A DNA stretch of 64,000 nt from Ephydatia muelleri (Eukaryota; Porifera; Demospongiae; Spongillida; Spongillidae), in the NCBI GenBank assembly GCA_013339895.1, contig JABACO010000011.1, positions 9,510,546 to 9,574,545 of the forward strand. The letters run 5' to 3'. The translations under genes and the position numbers were made by a program. Shown here piece by piece: positions 46,540-59,996 of this stretch. The notes under the pieces are model-generated. The model was not told the origin of the DNA and searched no databases. It worked only from the letters and a program-made list of their open reading frames with translations. Within the stretch, counting starts at the first letter, position 1; every line of letters begins with the position of its first letter.

Positions 46540-47539
46540 NNNNNNNNNNNNNNNNNNNNNNNNNNNNNNNNNNNNNNNNNNNNNNNNNNNNNNNNNNNNN
46601 NNNNNNNNNNNNNNNNNNNNNNNNNNNNNNNNNNNNNNNNNNNNNNNNNNNNNNNNNNNNNNNNNNNNNNNNNNNNNNNNNNNNNNNNNNNNNNNNNNNN
46701 NNNNNNNNNNNNNNNNNNNNNNNNNNNNNNNNNNNNNNNNNNNNNNNNNNNNNNNNNNNNNNNNNNNNNNNNNNNNNNNNNNNNNNNNNNNNNNNNNNNN
46801 NNNNNNNNNNNNNNNNNNNNNNNNNNNNNNNNNNNNNNNNNNNNNNNNNNNNNNNNNNNNNNNNNNNNNNNNNNNNNNNNNNNNNNNNNNNNNNNNNNNN
46901 NNNNNNNNNNNNNNNNNNNNNNNNNNNNNNNNNNNNNNNNNNNNNNNNNNNNNNNNNNNNNNNNNNNNNNNNNNNNNNNNNNNNNNNNNNNNNNNNNNNN
47001 NNNNNNNNNNNNNNNNNNNNNNNNNNNNNNNNNNNNNNNNNNNNNNNNNNNNNNNNNNNNNNNNNNNNNNNNNNNNNNNNNNNNNNNNNNNNNNNNNNNN
47101 NNNNNNNNNNNNNNNNNNNNNNNNNNNNNNNNNNNNNNNNNNNNNNNNNNNNNNNNNNNNNNNNNNNNNNNNNNNNNNNNNNNNNNNNNNNNNNNNNNNN
47201 NNNNNNNNNNNNNNNNNNNNNNNNNNNNNNNNNNNNNNNNNNNNNNNNNNNNNNNNNNNNNNNNNNNNNNNNNNNNNNNNNNNNNNNNNNNNNNNNNNNN
47301 NNNNNNNNNNNNNNNNNNNNNNNNNNNNNNNNNNNNNNNNNNNNNNNNNNNNNNNNNNNNNNNNNNNNNNNNNNNNNNNNNNNNNNNNNNNNNNNNNNNN
47401 NNNNNNNNNNNNNNNNNNNNNNNNNNNNNNNNNNNNNNNNNNNNNNNNNNNNNNNNNNNNNNNNNNNNNNNNNNNNNNNNNNNNNNNNNNNNNNNNNNNN
47501 NNNNNNNNNNNNNNNNNNNNNNNNNNNNNNNNNNNNNNN
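46540..47539. other. Assembly gap, 1000 N
   Basis: Exactly 1000 N, the same length as the first gap, so a scaffold placeholder. Confidence 0.99.
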
Positions 47540-48345
47540 GCCAAGCGATCAGCCCACCACCGCCTCGCCCGCCACACAGAACCCCACAGCGCCACCAGCA
47601 CGCCCCACCGCGAACCCAGCACGCCCCCACCCGCAACCCACCCCGCGACCAGCACGGCCACACGGCCAACGCGCCACCCGGCACGCCCCAGCCCACCCAG
47701 CACGCCCACCGCGGGACCCACCGCGGACCGCGCCACCAGCACGCGCCACCAGCACGCGCCACCCAGCACGCGCCACCAGCACGGCCACCGCGCCACCAGC
47801 AGCGCCACGCGCCACCCAGCACGCCCACCGCGCCACCCAGCACGCGCCACCCAGCACGCGCCACCCAGCACGCCCCACCGCGCCACCCAGCACGCGCCAC
47901 CGCGCCACCCAGCACGCGCCACCGCGCCACCCAGCACGCGCCACCCAGCACGCCCCACCGCGCCACCCAGCACGCGCCACCCAGCACGCGCCACCCAGCA
48001 GCGCCACCCAGCACGCGCCACCCAGCACGCGCCACCCAGCACGCCCCACCGCGCCACCCAGCACGCGCACCAGCACCGCGCCACCCATCACGCCCCACCG
48101 CGCCATCACGCCCACCGCCCACCAGCACGCTCCCACCCATCACTCCCCACCGCTCCACTCGCCACCAGCACCTGCGCCACCAAGCACGCGCCACCCAGCC
48201 AGCCCAAAGGCTCAACCAGCACTCCCACCTCTCACCATCACTCTCCACCATCACTTCTCACCTCCACCATTCACTCGCCACCCATCACTCGCCACCATTC
48301 ACTTCTCCACCATCACTCGCTCCCACCATCACTCCCCACCTCATT
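47540..48345. repeat. Third-block copy of the intron minisatellite, almost entirely T-to-G variant units
   Basis: Units read CACCCAGCACGCGCCAC for about 650 bp before switching to the CCATCACT form near 48140-48345. It then joins the same unique sequence (GTACATATGGACACTATGCA) as blocks 1 and 2. Confidence 0.9.
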
Positions 48346-48599
48346 GTATTGGTACATATGGACACTATGCAGCTGCAGTCCTCCACTGATTCCCCTTCAC
48401 TAATAGCAAGTCATTTTGTCCTGTCTTCAACCAATGCTTGTAATTTTAATTGTAGGCAACAACCATTTGCAACAAGCCCTTTGTTGGGGGAAGGGGTGGG
48501 GCTGGAGGTAGGACCAGGTAGAGGGGGAAGTGAGGAAAGACACACCCACCACTACCACCCCCAGTACTGCCACACTCACTACTCTCTTTACATATGCAG

Positions 48600-51443
48600 G
48601 TGCAAAGCTATTATCCAAAAGAGCCAGAGCCCCTCCCCCTTACACGATGCATGCTCCTAGAGTGGGTGTGGCAGTCTCCTCCCCTTCCTGTCCTCTCTAT
48701 GGTGTTCTCCAGCCAACTAATCAGGAAGGTGAGTTATGACAGCCACACCTCCTGTCACGCCCCATGACTGCTCAAATGATGTTTCAGTTATAAAGATCTC
48801 CATGAAGCCATTGGAACTAGAAGGTCCTTCTGTTGTCAAGGCAACTAGCCCTGCTGACAGTGAATCAGTTGTCAAGGCAACTAGCAGATCAGTTGTCAAG
48901 GCAACCAGCAGACCATCGATGGAGAATGATGTTTCATTTCCTCTGAAGCCATCCAGTGCACAAGATGGCTGCTCACCCAGTTCAGATATGGAGGATGAGG
49001 AGGCTCTGACTCCATCTAGTGCCCTCTCCAGGATACCAGCGTGCCCTGGTCCACTGCATCTGCTGGCAAGGTGGGTACTTGCAGATCAGCCCTTTGTAGT
49101 GATCACCAGGCTACTGTGGCTAGGACTGGGAACCTTAGGAGGCTTCAGGCCGCCATAGAAGAGGGACATGATGTGAATGCACTGGACCATGAGGGGAAAA
49201 CCCCACTGATGTACTGGTAAGTAGACAGCATGGTGGTGGGCTGCCTTTAGAGTGCTGATATGAGGATTGACTCTGCGAAAGTCAAATAAGAGCCCCTCCC
49301 CAAATCACTTGGAGGAAGAGTGTCAAATCTGAGCTAACCCTTGTAGTGTTGGGAGGATGGAGTTAACCCTTCTAGTGTTGGGAGGATGGAGTTAACCCTT
49401 CTAGTGTTGGGAGGATGAAGTTAACCCTTCTAGTGTTGGGAGGATGGAGTTAACCCTTCTAGTGTTGGGAGGATGGAGTTAACCCTTCTAGTGTTGGGAT
49501 GGGGCACACAATATTCCAGTTAGTCAGGAAATTATTATATTTACACTGATATGGCTTTGAACGTAGCATCACTGACGTTGGAGTGCATCTCTCCTGTGCT
49601 GACCAGCTGCTGAAAGAGGGGGCAAATCTTGACCATCAGGTAATAACACATATCCCATCACCCCTTCCACCTTTGAACCATCCAAGCCACTACACAATGT
49701 ATCATATATTCCCTCCCACTCTCCCCATACCATCCTCCCCCTCCCTCCATCCCACCCTCCTCCCTCCCCCTCCCTCCCTGCTAGTCATCTGATGGGAGTA
49801 CAGCTCTTCATGTAGCTTCATATGTCGGAGCATTGTCACTGATTGAGCTGATGTTACTGAATGGAGCAAACCCAGACATCAAGGACTTAGAGGGACGATT
49901 GCCTCTTCACTGGGCCACTAAACCCAAGAGCCCCAAGTGCATTGCCACATTATTAAAAGTTAGTTAATCTATTTTAAGGATATGTTGCAACCACACCCTT
50001 TTGGATCAGAACTCAAACTTTGACATCAACAAGGGAGATGACAGTGGGATGACAGCTCTGATGTGGGCGTGTCATTTTGACAATGCATCTATTGTAAGCT
50101 ACCTTCTGGACCATGGGGCTGACTTGGAAGAGAAAGATAAGGATGGTCTCACCGCCATGCACTGGTACGTCCCCAGTCCTTGATAACCTCCTCCCCATTC
50201 CTTCTCACCCCTAGGGCTATCCACAAGCACAGTGTCCAGTGTGTGCAGCTGCTACTGAAGCCTGATATGACCTACTTCAAGGACCACCAAGGACTCACAG
50301 TCATGCACAGGGCAGCATTGGAAGGCTCCATGGTGGCCTGTGAACACATCCTCACCATGAGGGGCGACGCCTTCCATGACACCGATAAAAAGGTGATGCA
50401 GGTGTGGGCGTGGCACCTCGTTGATATGGCCCCTCCCCCTCCCCAGGGACGCACACCGCTTCACTATGCAGCTGCGGGCAGCAAGGTGGATGTGTGTGCC
50501 TTCCTGATGGACAGAGGGGCAGATGCATCCCAGAGGGACTTTTCAGGCCACACCCCCTTGGACTATGCCTATATAAAGAAGTTGGATTATGTCGTTGCAT
50601 TGTTTATGTGCCACGAAGCATCAGTGGCTGATTTTGCCAGAGTGTCTAGGTGAGTGTGTGGGTGGAGGTGTAGATGAGGTGTGTGGTGGAGGTGGTGTAA
50701 GTGAGATCGGTGGTGTAGATGAGGTGTGTGGGTGGAAGGTGTAAATGAGTGGAGGTATAGATGTTGTGTGTGTGTGTGTGGGGGGGGTTTTTAGATGTCT
50801 AGGTGTGTGAAGAGGGTAATGGTGGATGTTTGGAATGTGAGTTCAAAGTAACCAGATGCTCCTTTGGCAGGTCAGTTATTTCAGGGTCCAATGCAAGCCT
50901 TGAGCTAAGTGACAATAGAAGCATGACTCACTCAGCCACATTGTTCAAGGCTTTGACAGAAGGGACACACCCAGCCAGCGATTTTCTTGGAAAGTACTCG
51001 AACAATGGAAAAGGTAGGAGTTATTTACCGGTTATTGAATGAATGCTAAACCCTCCCCAATTCAAGGTCCTCTTCAACACTACTATTTCTGGGTAGACTT
51101 CCAAGCCAAAGCAATCTGTTGGTCAAGATATTCTAATATGAGAGCACCAGAGGTGGCTCATGTACAGTCTGTGCAGGGTGGTGCCAGCGATGTGGTGAAG
51201 ATGAGAGTGGACTACTCCCCAGTGAACATCAACAAGTACTCCTTCTGGGTAGCCACTACAGGCGGGGTGTTGGATCTCATTGCCTACTCAGAAGAGAAGT
51301 ACGTGTCATGGCTGACACACATCAATGACATTGCATATGACAAGCGTGATGTTCGCCTGGACCTCATGTCAAGTCCCCAGACCACTAGACCTACTACTGC
51401 CACAAGACATGCATGGAGCACTCAAGCGAGGATGGAGCACTAG
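48600..51443 (+). CDS. ANKRD55-like gene, third copy, exons 2-11 intact, exon 1 missing
   Basis: Exons correspond one-to-one with 11917-14747 and their frames are undisturbed, including the nine ankyrin repeats and the PH-like exon (51039-51443 contains it). The first exon is absent because the block begins inside intron 1. The predicted 29-nt intron is present here too. Confidence 0.8.
49340..49500. repeat. 29-30 bp tandem repeat in ANKRD55-like intron 4, third copy
   Basis: Same array as at 12655-12815, with identical unit count as far as I can see. Confidence 0.9.
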
Positions 51444-51856
51444 GCCTGGGGACTGGACACATAAGATCTTGCATATCATTGCACAGTGAGGTTTCTCACG
51501 ACGATACATAAATACTCACACATGGAGACACACAAACACAGATAGAGTTGCACGCTTGCTGATGAGTGATTCTGTTACAGTACTGATGCGTCAGAAGAGT
51601 GAGTGGTTGGGGGTGTGTGGTAAATATTACCAACGGTCTGTTCCAACTGTACAGAGGGCCTATGTCCGGGAGATACCCTGTGGGGAGGTGTGGTCATTTG
51701 GTGGGTCTTATTACAGAGCAGCTCTGGTGTAATGTAGCTTGACAAACATGACTGTGACAAACAGGATGTATTAATTAATTGCCTACCTGCTGCATTTGTG
51801 CTGTTTACAAACTCTGTGGACAGTACACAACATTAGTTAGCCAGCCCAGCTGCTGT

Positions 51857-52581
51857 TCACATCACACACCTGCTTCTGAGCACACACTGCACAATCACTG
51901 TCACCAGCATCACCACGGCAACCAACACAAATAGCTCGGCCACCATGGCAGCCATAAGCATGTTAATGGAAACATCTTGCCTTCCAAGAATCGAAGCATA
52001 AGCTGTAGTGTTATTAATAGCTGCCTTGTTAATAATTGTTCCAACTGTGGTATTAATAACTTGTCCAACTGTTGTGTTTGTATCATTCATTGTATTGGAG
52101 CAGGGAGGGTTTGTAAGTGACCGGATGACCAGTGGACAACTGGAGTCAAATGCAATGCTGGTGACCCCAGAACGAACAGATGGGCTTGTGTCGAGCCATT
52201 GCTGTAATCCCTCCAGCAGGCCAGCAGTCCCCATCAATGGAGTCCCCATCACTGTTGTCCTGTACACACCATATGTATGTTGTGGTTTGACGTCCATGCA
52301 TGCAACAATACCAGCACTCAAAAGAGTGGGCGTGTACGCACATTTGCATACGTTTCCCAGAACTTGAACAAGGTTAGTTCTAAAAAACGAGTGAATGTCA
52401 GCCTTGATTTGTTCCTAAATGGACAAAATATGTTGTCAATGGAGATCATCAGTGCGTGGAAGCTGCTCACATCCCAGTCCTTGCAAGAAACAAAGGGTCC
52501 AGCCCTCAGCTGAATGGCTGCAACATCTCCAAGGTGACCTGAGAACACACAACACACTGAAGATGACCTCCAACACACACA

Positions 52582-52664
<83 letters not shown>

Positions 52665-53411
52665 CTCACACACACAACTCACACACACACACAACACACA
52701 CACACACAACACACACATGCACACAACACACCATACACACACACACACATGCATCAGCTGTACCGTTTGTGGTAAAATTGACATGTTCTGAGATGGAACG
52801 CTCATCTGACTGGATGGTAATTATCCGTATGACATACATGGTGGATGGCTGCAGTCCTGTGATATCGATGGAGTAGGTACAGTCTTCTACAGATGGCGTT
52901 ACGCTCAGTGACCGATTTGAGTCCGGGAGTGAGGGCGAGAAATACTTGGCTTGAAATACTAGGTTTGGTGTAACATACTGCATAGACCAACGAACAGCCG
53001 CATCAGACTGGCTCACGTTGTAGACCGTCACATTGGTGGGTGCTGGGCGGGAAATGTGCAGGTGACCGTCATGTCAACCACCCACCCCACACCGTACCTA
53101 GGTAACGCGGGCAGGTGACAAGTATGTCCGAACAACAGTCACCGTAATCGAAGCACGAGCTGTCGCATTGGCAACCTCCTGTTCCATCGCACGAGTCCCC
53201 GCTGCAACACGTGCCAATACCAGCTGCGGCGCACGACCCGGGAAGGGTGTATGAAGGAGCTGCGCGGGATGGCGCCAAACAGCTGTCACCCGATCCCCCT
53301 ACATGTACATGGAGTATACTTACCAACCATGCGGCACGAAGCCCAGCCACTTCTCAGCGTCGCCACAATAAGCAGAACGTGCCACTGAGCTCCGATAACA
53401 AGCCTCGCCAT
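51857..53411 (-). CDS. SMB/FN3/TM membrane protein, third copy, intact
   Basis: Equivalent to 15161-16717, with the same five exons, start codon (53411) and stop codon (51857). All exons read in frame, including signal peptide, somatomedin-B-like module, FN3 domain and membrane helix. The main difference from the first copy is the length of the CA tract in intron 3. Confidence 0.75.
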
Positions 53412-53718
53412 ATGCGCATGTGTGCTGTTCGCAAGTACAGAAGTCTTTTTAAATAATATGACTACAGGGGCGTGTCGCTAGCCTGGGGCGACGGAATAGG
53501 CATGTCTGCAAGTAGTAGTATTTAAACCACCAAGTATGTGCCAATAGAGCCGCAATAATGTTAATCTACTAGCAGCAAAAAATAATTAATAAATCAATTT
53601 CAATACAGGGCTGAAAATGTGACCAAGTATGTCCCAAGATAACTGGTGTAACCTTGCCCTTGATTAGAACATTATATTCCCACCTTCTTCAAAATACAAA
53701 CCATCACAAAATGTATAG

Positions 53719-56567
53719 TCAAAACAGCCAACTGGCGTGGTGAGTGGTCCAAGATATTGGAGTCACCCAATCAGGCAAGACACGAAGCAACTCCTCAAGG
53801 AATGGTGTTCGTGACTGTGGGGGCTCCAGATGGTGTGAGAAGATAGCAATCTCCACAGCCTCCTCCCCAGCCCTATTGGATCCCTCCCGGCCCTAGGGAT
53901 TCACACCACATCACCACCATAACATCAACGGTCCATTTCTGTACCTTTAATTCCAACCAGAATGAAAACTTGCCTTCTCCAAATCCTCGTGCATAGAAGA
54001 CAAAATAGCAATCTCCAACACCATTGGCTGATGACATTGGTGGGATAAACTTCTCCAATGACCAGCTAACCAAACGGTTGCCATGACGAGGTGCTAGGCA
54101 CATACTAACTCGAACAGGAACTATAAAGTAATGTGTGTGAAAGGCCACGCCCACACACGGCCACACCCACACATGGACTCACACTCTGCATCAAATGTAA
54201 GGTTCCTGGATTGTGTAGGTAGAGTTACCATTGAAGAGAGCTTTAGCAATGGCAGCTGGACCTCAGTAGGCAGAGGGGAGGGAGCAAGTATGTGCCAATG
54301 TCTCCTGGGGACACACAACACACCACTCATAGAACTCCCTCGTCCTGACATGCCCCTCCCCCTTACTTGAAGAAATGAAGCCCCTACCCATATCTCTCCA
54401 GGGCTCCTCCCCCTTGAAGAATAGCCCCTCTCCTTTAAGAAATGAAGCTCCTCCCCATGCCACTCCCCTTACTTGAAGACTTGAAGCCCCTCCCATGCCA
54501 CTCCCCTTACTTGAAGACATGAAGCCCCTCCCATGCCACTCCCCCTTACGTGAAGACATGAAGCCCCTCCCATGCCACTCCCCTTACTTGAAGACATGAA
54601 GCCCCTCCCATGCCACTCCCCTTACTTGAAGACATGAAGCCCCTCCCATGCCACTGCCCTTACTTGAAGACATGAAGCCCCATCCGATGCCACTCCCCCT
54701 TACTTGAAGAAATGGAGTACAGGGAAGTAGTAGGGTAGGCCACAGTACGCTCCCTGACACTCCACTTCCCTGGCCTGTCGGTACAGAGGAGCTGCCTCAG
54801 CTAGAATGTCCAGTTCAAGGTAGTCAAATGCTATGACAAACACATCTGACTGCTTGTGGCTGACTGATGTGTTTAGATGATGGAGGGTGTGGTCTGTATG
54901 CTTAGCCAGAGAGAGAAAGAGGTTAAACACACAAACACACACACATGCACACATACACACACATGCACACATACACATACACACACATGCATACACATGC
55001 ATACACACACGTACAACACACATGCACACACACACACACACGCATGCACACACGCATGCACACACACATGCACACACATGCACACACACACATGCACACA
55101 TACACATGCACACATACACACACATGCATACACACACGTACAACACACATGCACACACACACACACGCATGCACACACACATGCACACACATGCACACAC
55201 ACACATACACACACATGCACACACACACACACACATGCACACACACACACGTATGCACACACACACATGCACATACACATGCACACACACACATGCACAC
55301 ATATGCATACACACACACACATGCACACACACATACACACACACGCACACATACTCACACACACACACACACCACTACCTGTAAGAATAATCGCTTAGGA
55401 TGTGGGTCAGGTCTACCACTGTACGGGAACATCATTCCCATGGCAACCAACCCAATCGTCAGCACATATCCTCCCACAATAAGAGCTCCGCCCACTTTTC
55501 TTATCCAACGACTGCTCATGTGGACAACCGATGTTGTCTGAAAGAGAATCTGTCTCCTAACAACCCTCCTAAACCTACAATTACGTACCACATACGGGAC
55601 AGTAATGAAAAGAGCCACTACACACAGCAGACCAATAGGAATCTCAGGAGGGAGAACGGTACCAGAACGCCCAGTGATGGGAATGAATATCTCCGCCATC
55701 CCTGCGTCCAGCTGGAGAAGCAACATGGAAGGAATGGCCACACCCACCACTGTAGAGAGGACAAAGGCCAGGTGTGGTGGGAGGAGCCTATGCTGGGCCA
55801 CCTCCCACAGAAGCAGTCTGGAGAGAAGAGGGGGCAACACCCACAGCACACATACAAACGCTGAGGGTACTCTGAGTGCAGTGAACACTGCAAGAAGTAC
55901 TGTCCACATCACCAGGGTCCCCAAGAATGATGCCTTCTCTAGCATAAGGTGAGATACATGAGCTCTCTAGAAGGGAAAGACCCAATAAGGCTCCTCCCAC
56001 CAGGCTCCTCCCACTGACCTTGAGTTGCCAGCAGTGATGAATGCTGGCCATCGCTAAAAGTGCTGGTCCAATATAGAGGGGGAGGAGGAGGTGTGGCCGA
56101 GAGAACCAGCTCATAGAGCGACCAATCAGCGACAGACCCAGGGCGGTCACCAAGGTGACACACACAGCGGCCAGCCATGATAGGAGTGTCACCACAAGTC
56201 CTGCTCCTATTAACATATATGAAACTGAAACAAACAGAAATGCTAAAACACTATCCTGAGAGCATCAGATGACCTCACATCTGCTCCATCTGACCTCAAC
56301 ATAGAGGTAACAAAGAGACACAAGCACAACTGCTGTGTTCAGAATAAGACCCACTCTCTCTGGGTACACCACCATGAAAAGTCCCAGGAAGTCAAAGAAC
56401 ACCACTTTGCCATGCTTGTAGTCCCCAGGGTGGGCAAGAAATGGAGAGTTAGCCACACCCTTAACCAGTGCCACCAAATTGTCCCCTGCCCTCTGAATGC
56501 AGGCATCAGGAATGGCTGAAGGAATGTCGTACCTGTATGTGTGTGTTGTGTGTGTGTGTGTGTATGT

Positions 56568-56602
<35 letters not shown>

Positions 56603-57618
56603 TAAATGCTGGCACCATGGTGGCTACAGTGTACCCTCGCTACAGATTACGTCACTCACTCTGTATGATAAACATAACCGTTGCTATAGTAAGCTGTGTC
56701 GATGCCAGGAAGATGCCCAAAGTCACGGAAGATTCTGAAGTCTGTGTCTGAAGGGATGAGACCAGACTGGAAGAGGTCCTCTGCCACCACAGAGCCATAG
56801 GGGTAAGGGGCCACCTTGGCATAGATGCTGATGAGCCACGGGTTCTCAGGCCCACTCTGGAACACTATCTCCCTCCCCCCTGCTCCGGCCGCTTCCAAGT
56901 TGACAAACGCCTTGACCCTCTTGGCCCATGGATGCTGGGTGACAAAGCCATGGGAGGCCTGCAGGACAGTCTCCTCGGCTCCATTAAACAGAAAGATGAT
57001 GTCATGCTCCGGTACCATGGGAACGGGTTCTGATGTCAGTATTTGAAGAGCTTCGAGCATGGTGCCACAGCTAACAGCATCATCACTTGCAGAAACGGCA
57101 CCAAGCGAGGAGTCGTAGTGGGCGTTAATAAGGAACGCATGTTCAGATGAAGACGCTCGCTTGGACACCTTCACTATCACGTTGGAGACGTTGTGATATA
57201 TATGAGTCATTCCTCCTAAGAAGTCTAAGTAATATCCGCCAGAAGTCGCTTGCACCGATAGTTCCACTTCAAGCTCCTTACTCGCGGTAGCCTGGATAGC
57301 TCGAACTTTTTGGATAAGAAGATTCTTTGCATGTATCTCATTCGCTTGGCTCCCAACGTTGCGCACACCGAGGCTCACTAAATCTTCCATGTGCCTGCGG
57401 GCCCTGGCAGCGCTGAACTGGTTTGAACTGCTGGGCGCGACTGGTTCCGGCAACCAGCGATAGAAGTGGTAGCTCGTTCCCAGGAGGCATAGTGTCAGCA
57501 CGATGCACGCAACAGTAAATACATCTGGAAGCGTCTTGACCTTAGAAGACGTATCTAGCGTGGCAGGGCCATGTGTTCCGATGCGAGTGGCCGATATCAC
57601 TCCTCGATGTCTCATCAT
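53719..57618 (-). CDS. ERMP1: ERMP1-like endoplasmic reticulum metallopeptidase (M28), intact copy, nine exons
   Basis: ERMP1 is a zinc peptidase of the ER membrane. Exons 56660-57618, 56279-56532, 56019-56224, 55589-55966, 55379-55537, 54704-54900, 54183-54304, 53945-54120 and 53719-53862 join to 864 codons (human protein about 900). Residues 33-54 are a signal-anchor helix. The lumenal M28 peptidase domain follows, with zinc and catalytic residues in NAHYDS (His167, Asp169), ASDDA (Asp179/180), GAEE (Glu215/216), NLEAA (Glu242) and YVYHTE (His318). [14 protein letters not shown] and GPENPWL match human ERMP1 closely. Exons 2-5 encode a run of membrane helices and exons 6-9 a soluble C-terminal domain ([12 protein letters not shown]). 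The start is the first of two ATGs. Only this copy has every exon in frame. Confidence 0.92.
54362..54712 (-). repeat. ERMP1 5' splice-site minisatellite, third copy
   Basis: Tandem units of about 38 bp, each repeating the exon-6/intron-6 junction TTCAAGTAAGG, directly follow exon 6 (which ends at 54704). Confidence 0.85.
54927..55377. repeat. CA-rich microsatellite in ERMP1 intron 5, third copy
   Basis: About 450 bp of CA repeats with CATGCA and CACGTA interruptions, nearly identical to 18232-18678. Confidence 0.95.
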
Positions 57619-58358
57619 TCTAAATACTGCGCATGCACGGTTCGAATTTTTCCCGCGTATTACTACGTACGTGCCAATTCGTCAATAATAAGAACTAGCT
57701 ACATGTAGCTTTAATGAACTGAAAGAATTAATATTGATGGATAATTACATATTTCCTGAGGGGACGAACTCTACACTGCGTTCTTGAAGTCTGCATGCCA
57801 TGAAGATGGTAAGTTGTGTCCAATAGTACTTCTCCGTATATCCATCATTTCATTTTCCCTTTCTGCTCCAAGGTACATGTACATGTTAGTAAACTAAGTT
57901 TGATTATGAGAAATGCTAATGTCACAGCATCACCAAGCTGCCAGATGCGTTCTTACAGATGCATTCAATGAATGATTGCAACCAATCCTACACTGCCATT
58001 ACTGCCCAATAGCATCACAGGGCACACCTTTACCATAAATTAGCTCAATGATATGGCCCAGATCTCACACATGGTGACACCTACCCCCGTTATGGCAAAC
58101 ACAATGCAAGTCTCATGTGTGTGGAGTACTTCAGCCTGTAAGATGACATTAAGCCAGTCTCACTTGGGTGCGAGATAGAATATTGTTCTATCTATGATGT
58201 CATGACATAACCAGGTTGTCGTCTCAATAATTAAGTGATATACTTGAAAAGTAAATCAACAGTTAAAAAAGGTTCTAGCCTACAATTCCTTCTTGGCAAG
58301 AAATGACCGAAGTGCCCTTTGCCTGAGCTTCATTTCCAATGATTCCAGGTCGCCAGGG

Positions 58359-58715
58359 TTACCAGAAGTCATCCATCTTGGTACGCTTCAGCTCAGATTT
58401 GAGAGCTCGTTTCCGAAGTTCCATCTCCACTAGCTGCCCAGAATCCACTACAAAGGTTTCCAACAGGGGGAGTTTCCCCAACACTGGAGATGCTCCAGTC
58501 ATTGCAGAACCATTGAATAGGGTTACAACACTCTTCTTGGATGAGGGCTCCTTGGATGGGTCCAGCCTGCAGCTGAATGGCTGCCACATCTCCACAAGGT
58601 GACCTGAGAACACAACACATTGAAGACGACCCCCAACACAACACATGCATACACACACCACGCACACACCACACACACACATGCACACACACACACAAGC
58701 ACACACACACACCAC

Positions 58716-58746
<31 letters not shown>

Positions 58747-58901
58747 CATGCACACACACACACCACCACACACACCACCACACACACACACACACATGCA
58801 TACACACACACACACAAGCACACACACACACACCACCACACACACCACACACACACACACATGCACACACACACACACATAAGCACACACACACACCACC
58901 A

Positions 58902-58932
<31 letters not shown>

Positions 58933-59262
58933 TGCACACACACACACATGCACACACATGCATCAGCTGTACTGTTTGTGGTAAAATGCTAACATTAATA
59001 ACCGATTTGAGTCTGGGAGTGAGGGCGAGAAATATTTGGCTTTGAATAGTAGGCTTGGTGTAACATACTGCATAGACCAACGAACAGCCACATCAGACTG
59101 GCTCACGTTGTAGACCATCACATTGGTGGGTGCTGGGCGGGAAATGTGCAGGTGATCGTCATGCCAACCACCCACCCCACACCGTACCTAGGTAACGCGG
59201 GCAGGTGACAAGTATGTCCAAACAACAGTCACCATAATCGATATAGCCGCTGGTCGAACAGA
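58359..59262 (-). pseudogene. Partial SMB/FN3 duplicate joined to an unrelated C-terminal exon, best-preserved copy
   Basis: About 59190-59262 matches the end of the somatomedin-B exon. About 59000-59175 is the first half of an FN3 domain (NVMVYNVSQSDVAVRW). A CA-rich intron at about 58640-58965 follows. The exon at 58359-58608 begins with the SMB-gene exon-4 sequence but in another frame continues as KKSVVTLFNGSAMTGASPVL, then LPLLETFVVDSGQLVEMELR, and ends KMDDFW at a stop codon. The last part is not recognised. Just downstream (about 58290-58360) another frame gives LESLEMKLRQRALRSFLAKK, similar to ELRKRALKSELKR, so this may be the 3' end of a separate host gene into which the SMB/FN3 copy was spliced. 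No start or signal peptide was found. Confidence 0.55.
58640..58965. repeat. CA-rich microsatellite in the partial SMB/FN3 duplicate, third block
   Basis: CA repeats with CACCACC, CATGCA and AAGCAC interruptions. Equivalent to 34235-34560. Confidence 0.95.
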
Positions 59263-59996
59263 AGACTATGTTTCTGTAAGGGTCTGGGGACCCTTACGTA
59301 TGACATAATTACGTAACGCTTACATTGTACTGACATAATTACGTAACGCGAAGAAGCTGCTCTTGGCGGGACGCTACAGCAGAAGGGAAAGAGCGATCCT
59401 TTTCCTCGGACCTCTTCGTAAAATGAGGGCCAAGAATACTATTGGACAATTTAGAAAGTGCATGCATGTTAAAGGACTATTTAAGCATGCAGTGTGTGTA
59501 TGTGAATCTTCATGCGCCTACCTATATATTATATACCCTACGGCCAGGGATATAGCGCAAGCCGCGTATCGTCGCGCTCTATCAAAGAAAGGAGAACCTT
59601 CACAGTTTCTCATATCAGTGATAGCTTGACGATTTCCATATTTGCAAAATTTAAAAATCTTCCAGTTTTAGATGTAAGGTCAACAATACTTAAGCATTAA
59701 AAAATACTTTAACCAATAGAGTTGCTGTTAATCATTGTGTGGTACAACAACAAATGGATGTTGAGTTGCTTGTAATGTTCACCCTAGCTCTTGATGGGAT
59801 AGCAAAGAAGTGTACAAATATTCTTAAGAACTATGATGCTGAGATGGCCATAAAAAGTGATACATTTGGTACAGATTGCTGTTTATGGAATCACAAAAAT
59901 GAGATATAAACAAGGCAAAGGTGATCCTGCAGGGTTTAAGCATTTCTTGCATCAGGAAGGTATTAAACTAATGCTCTGCTGCATACATCAGCTCAA

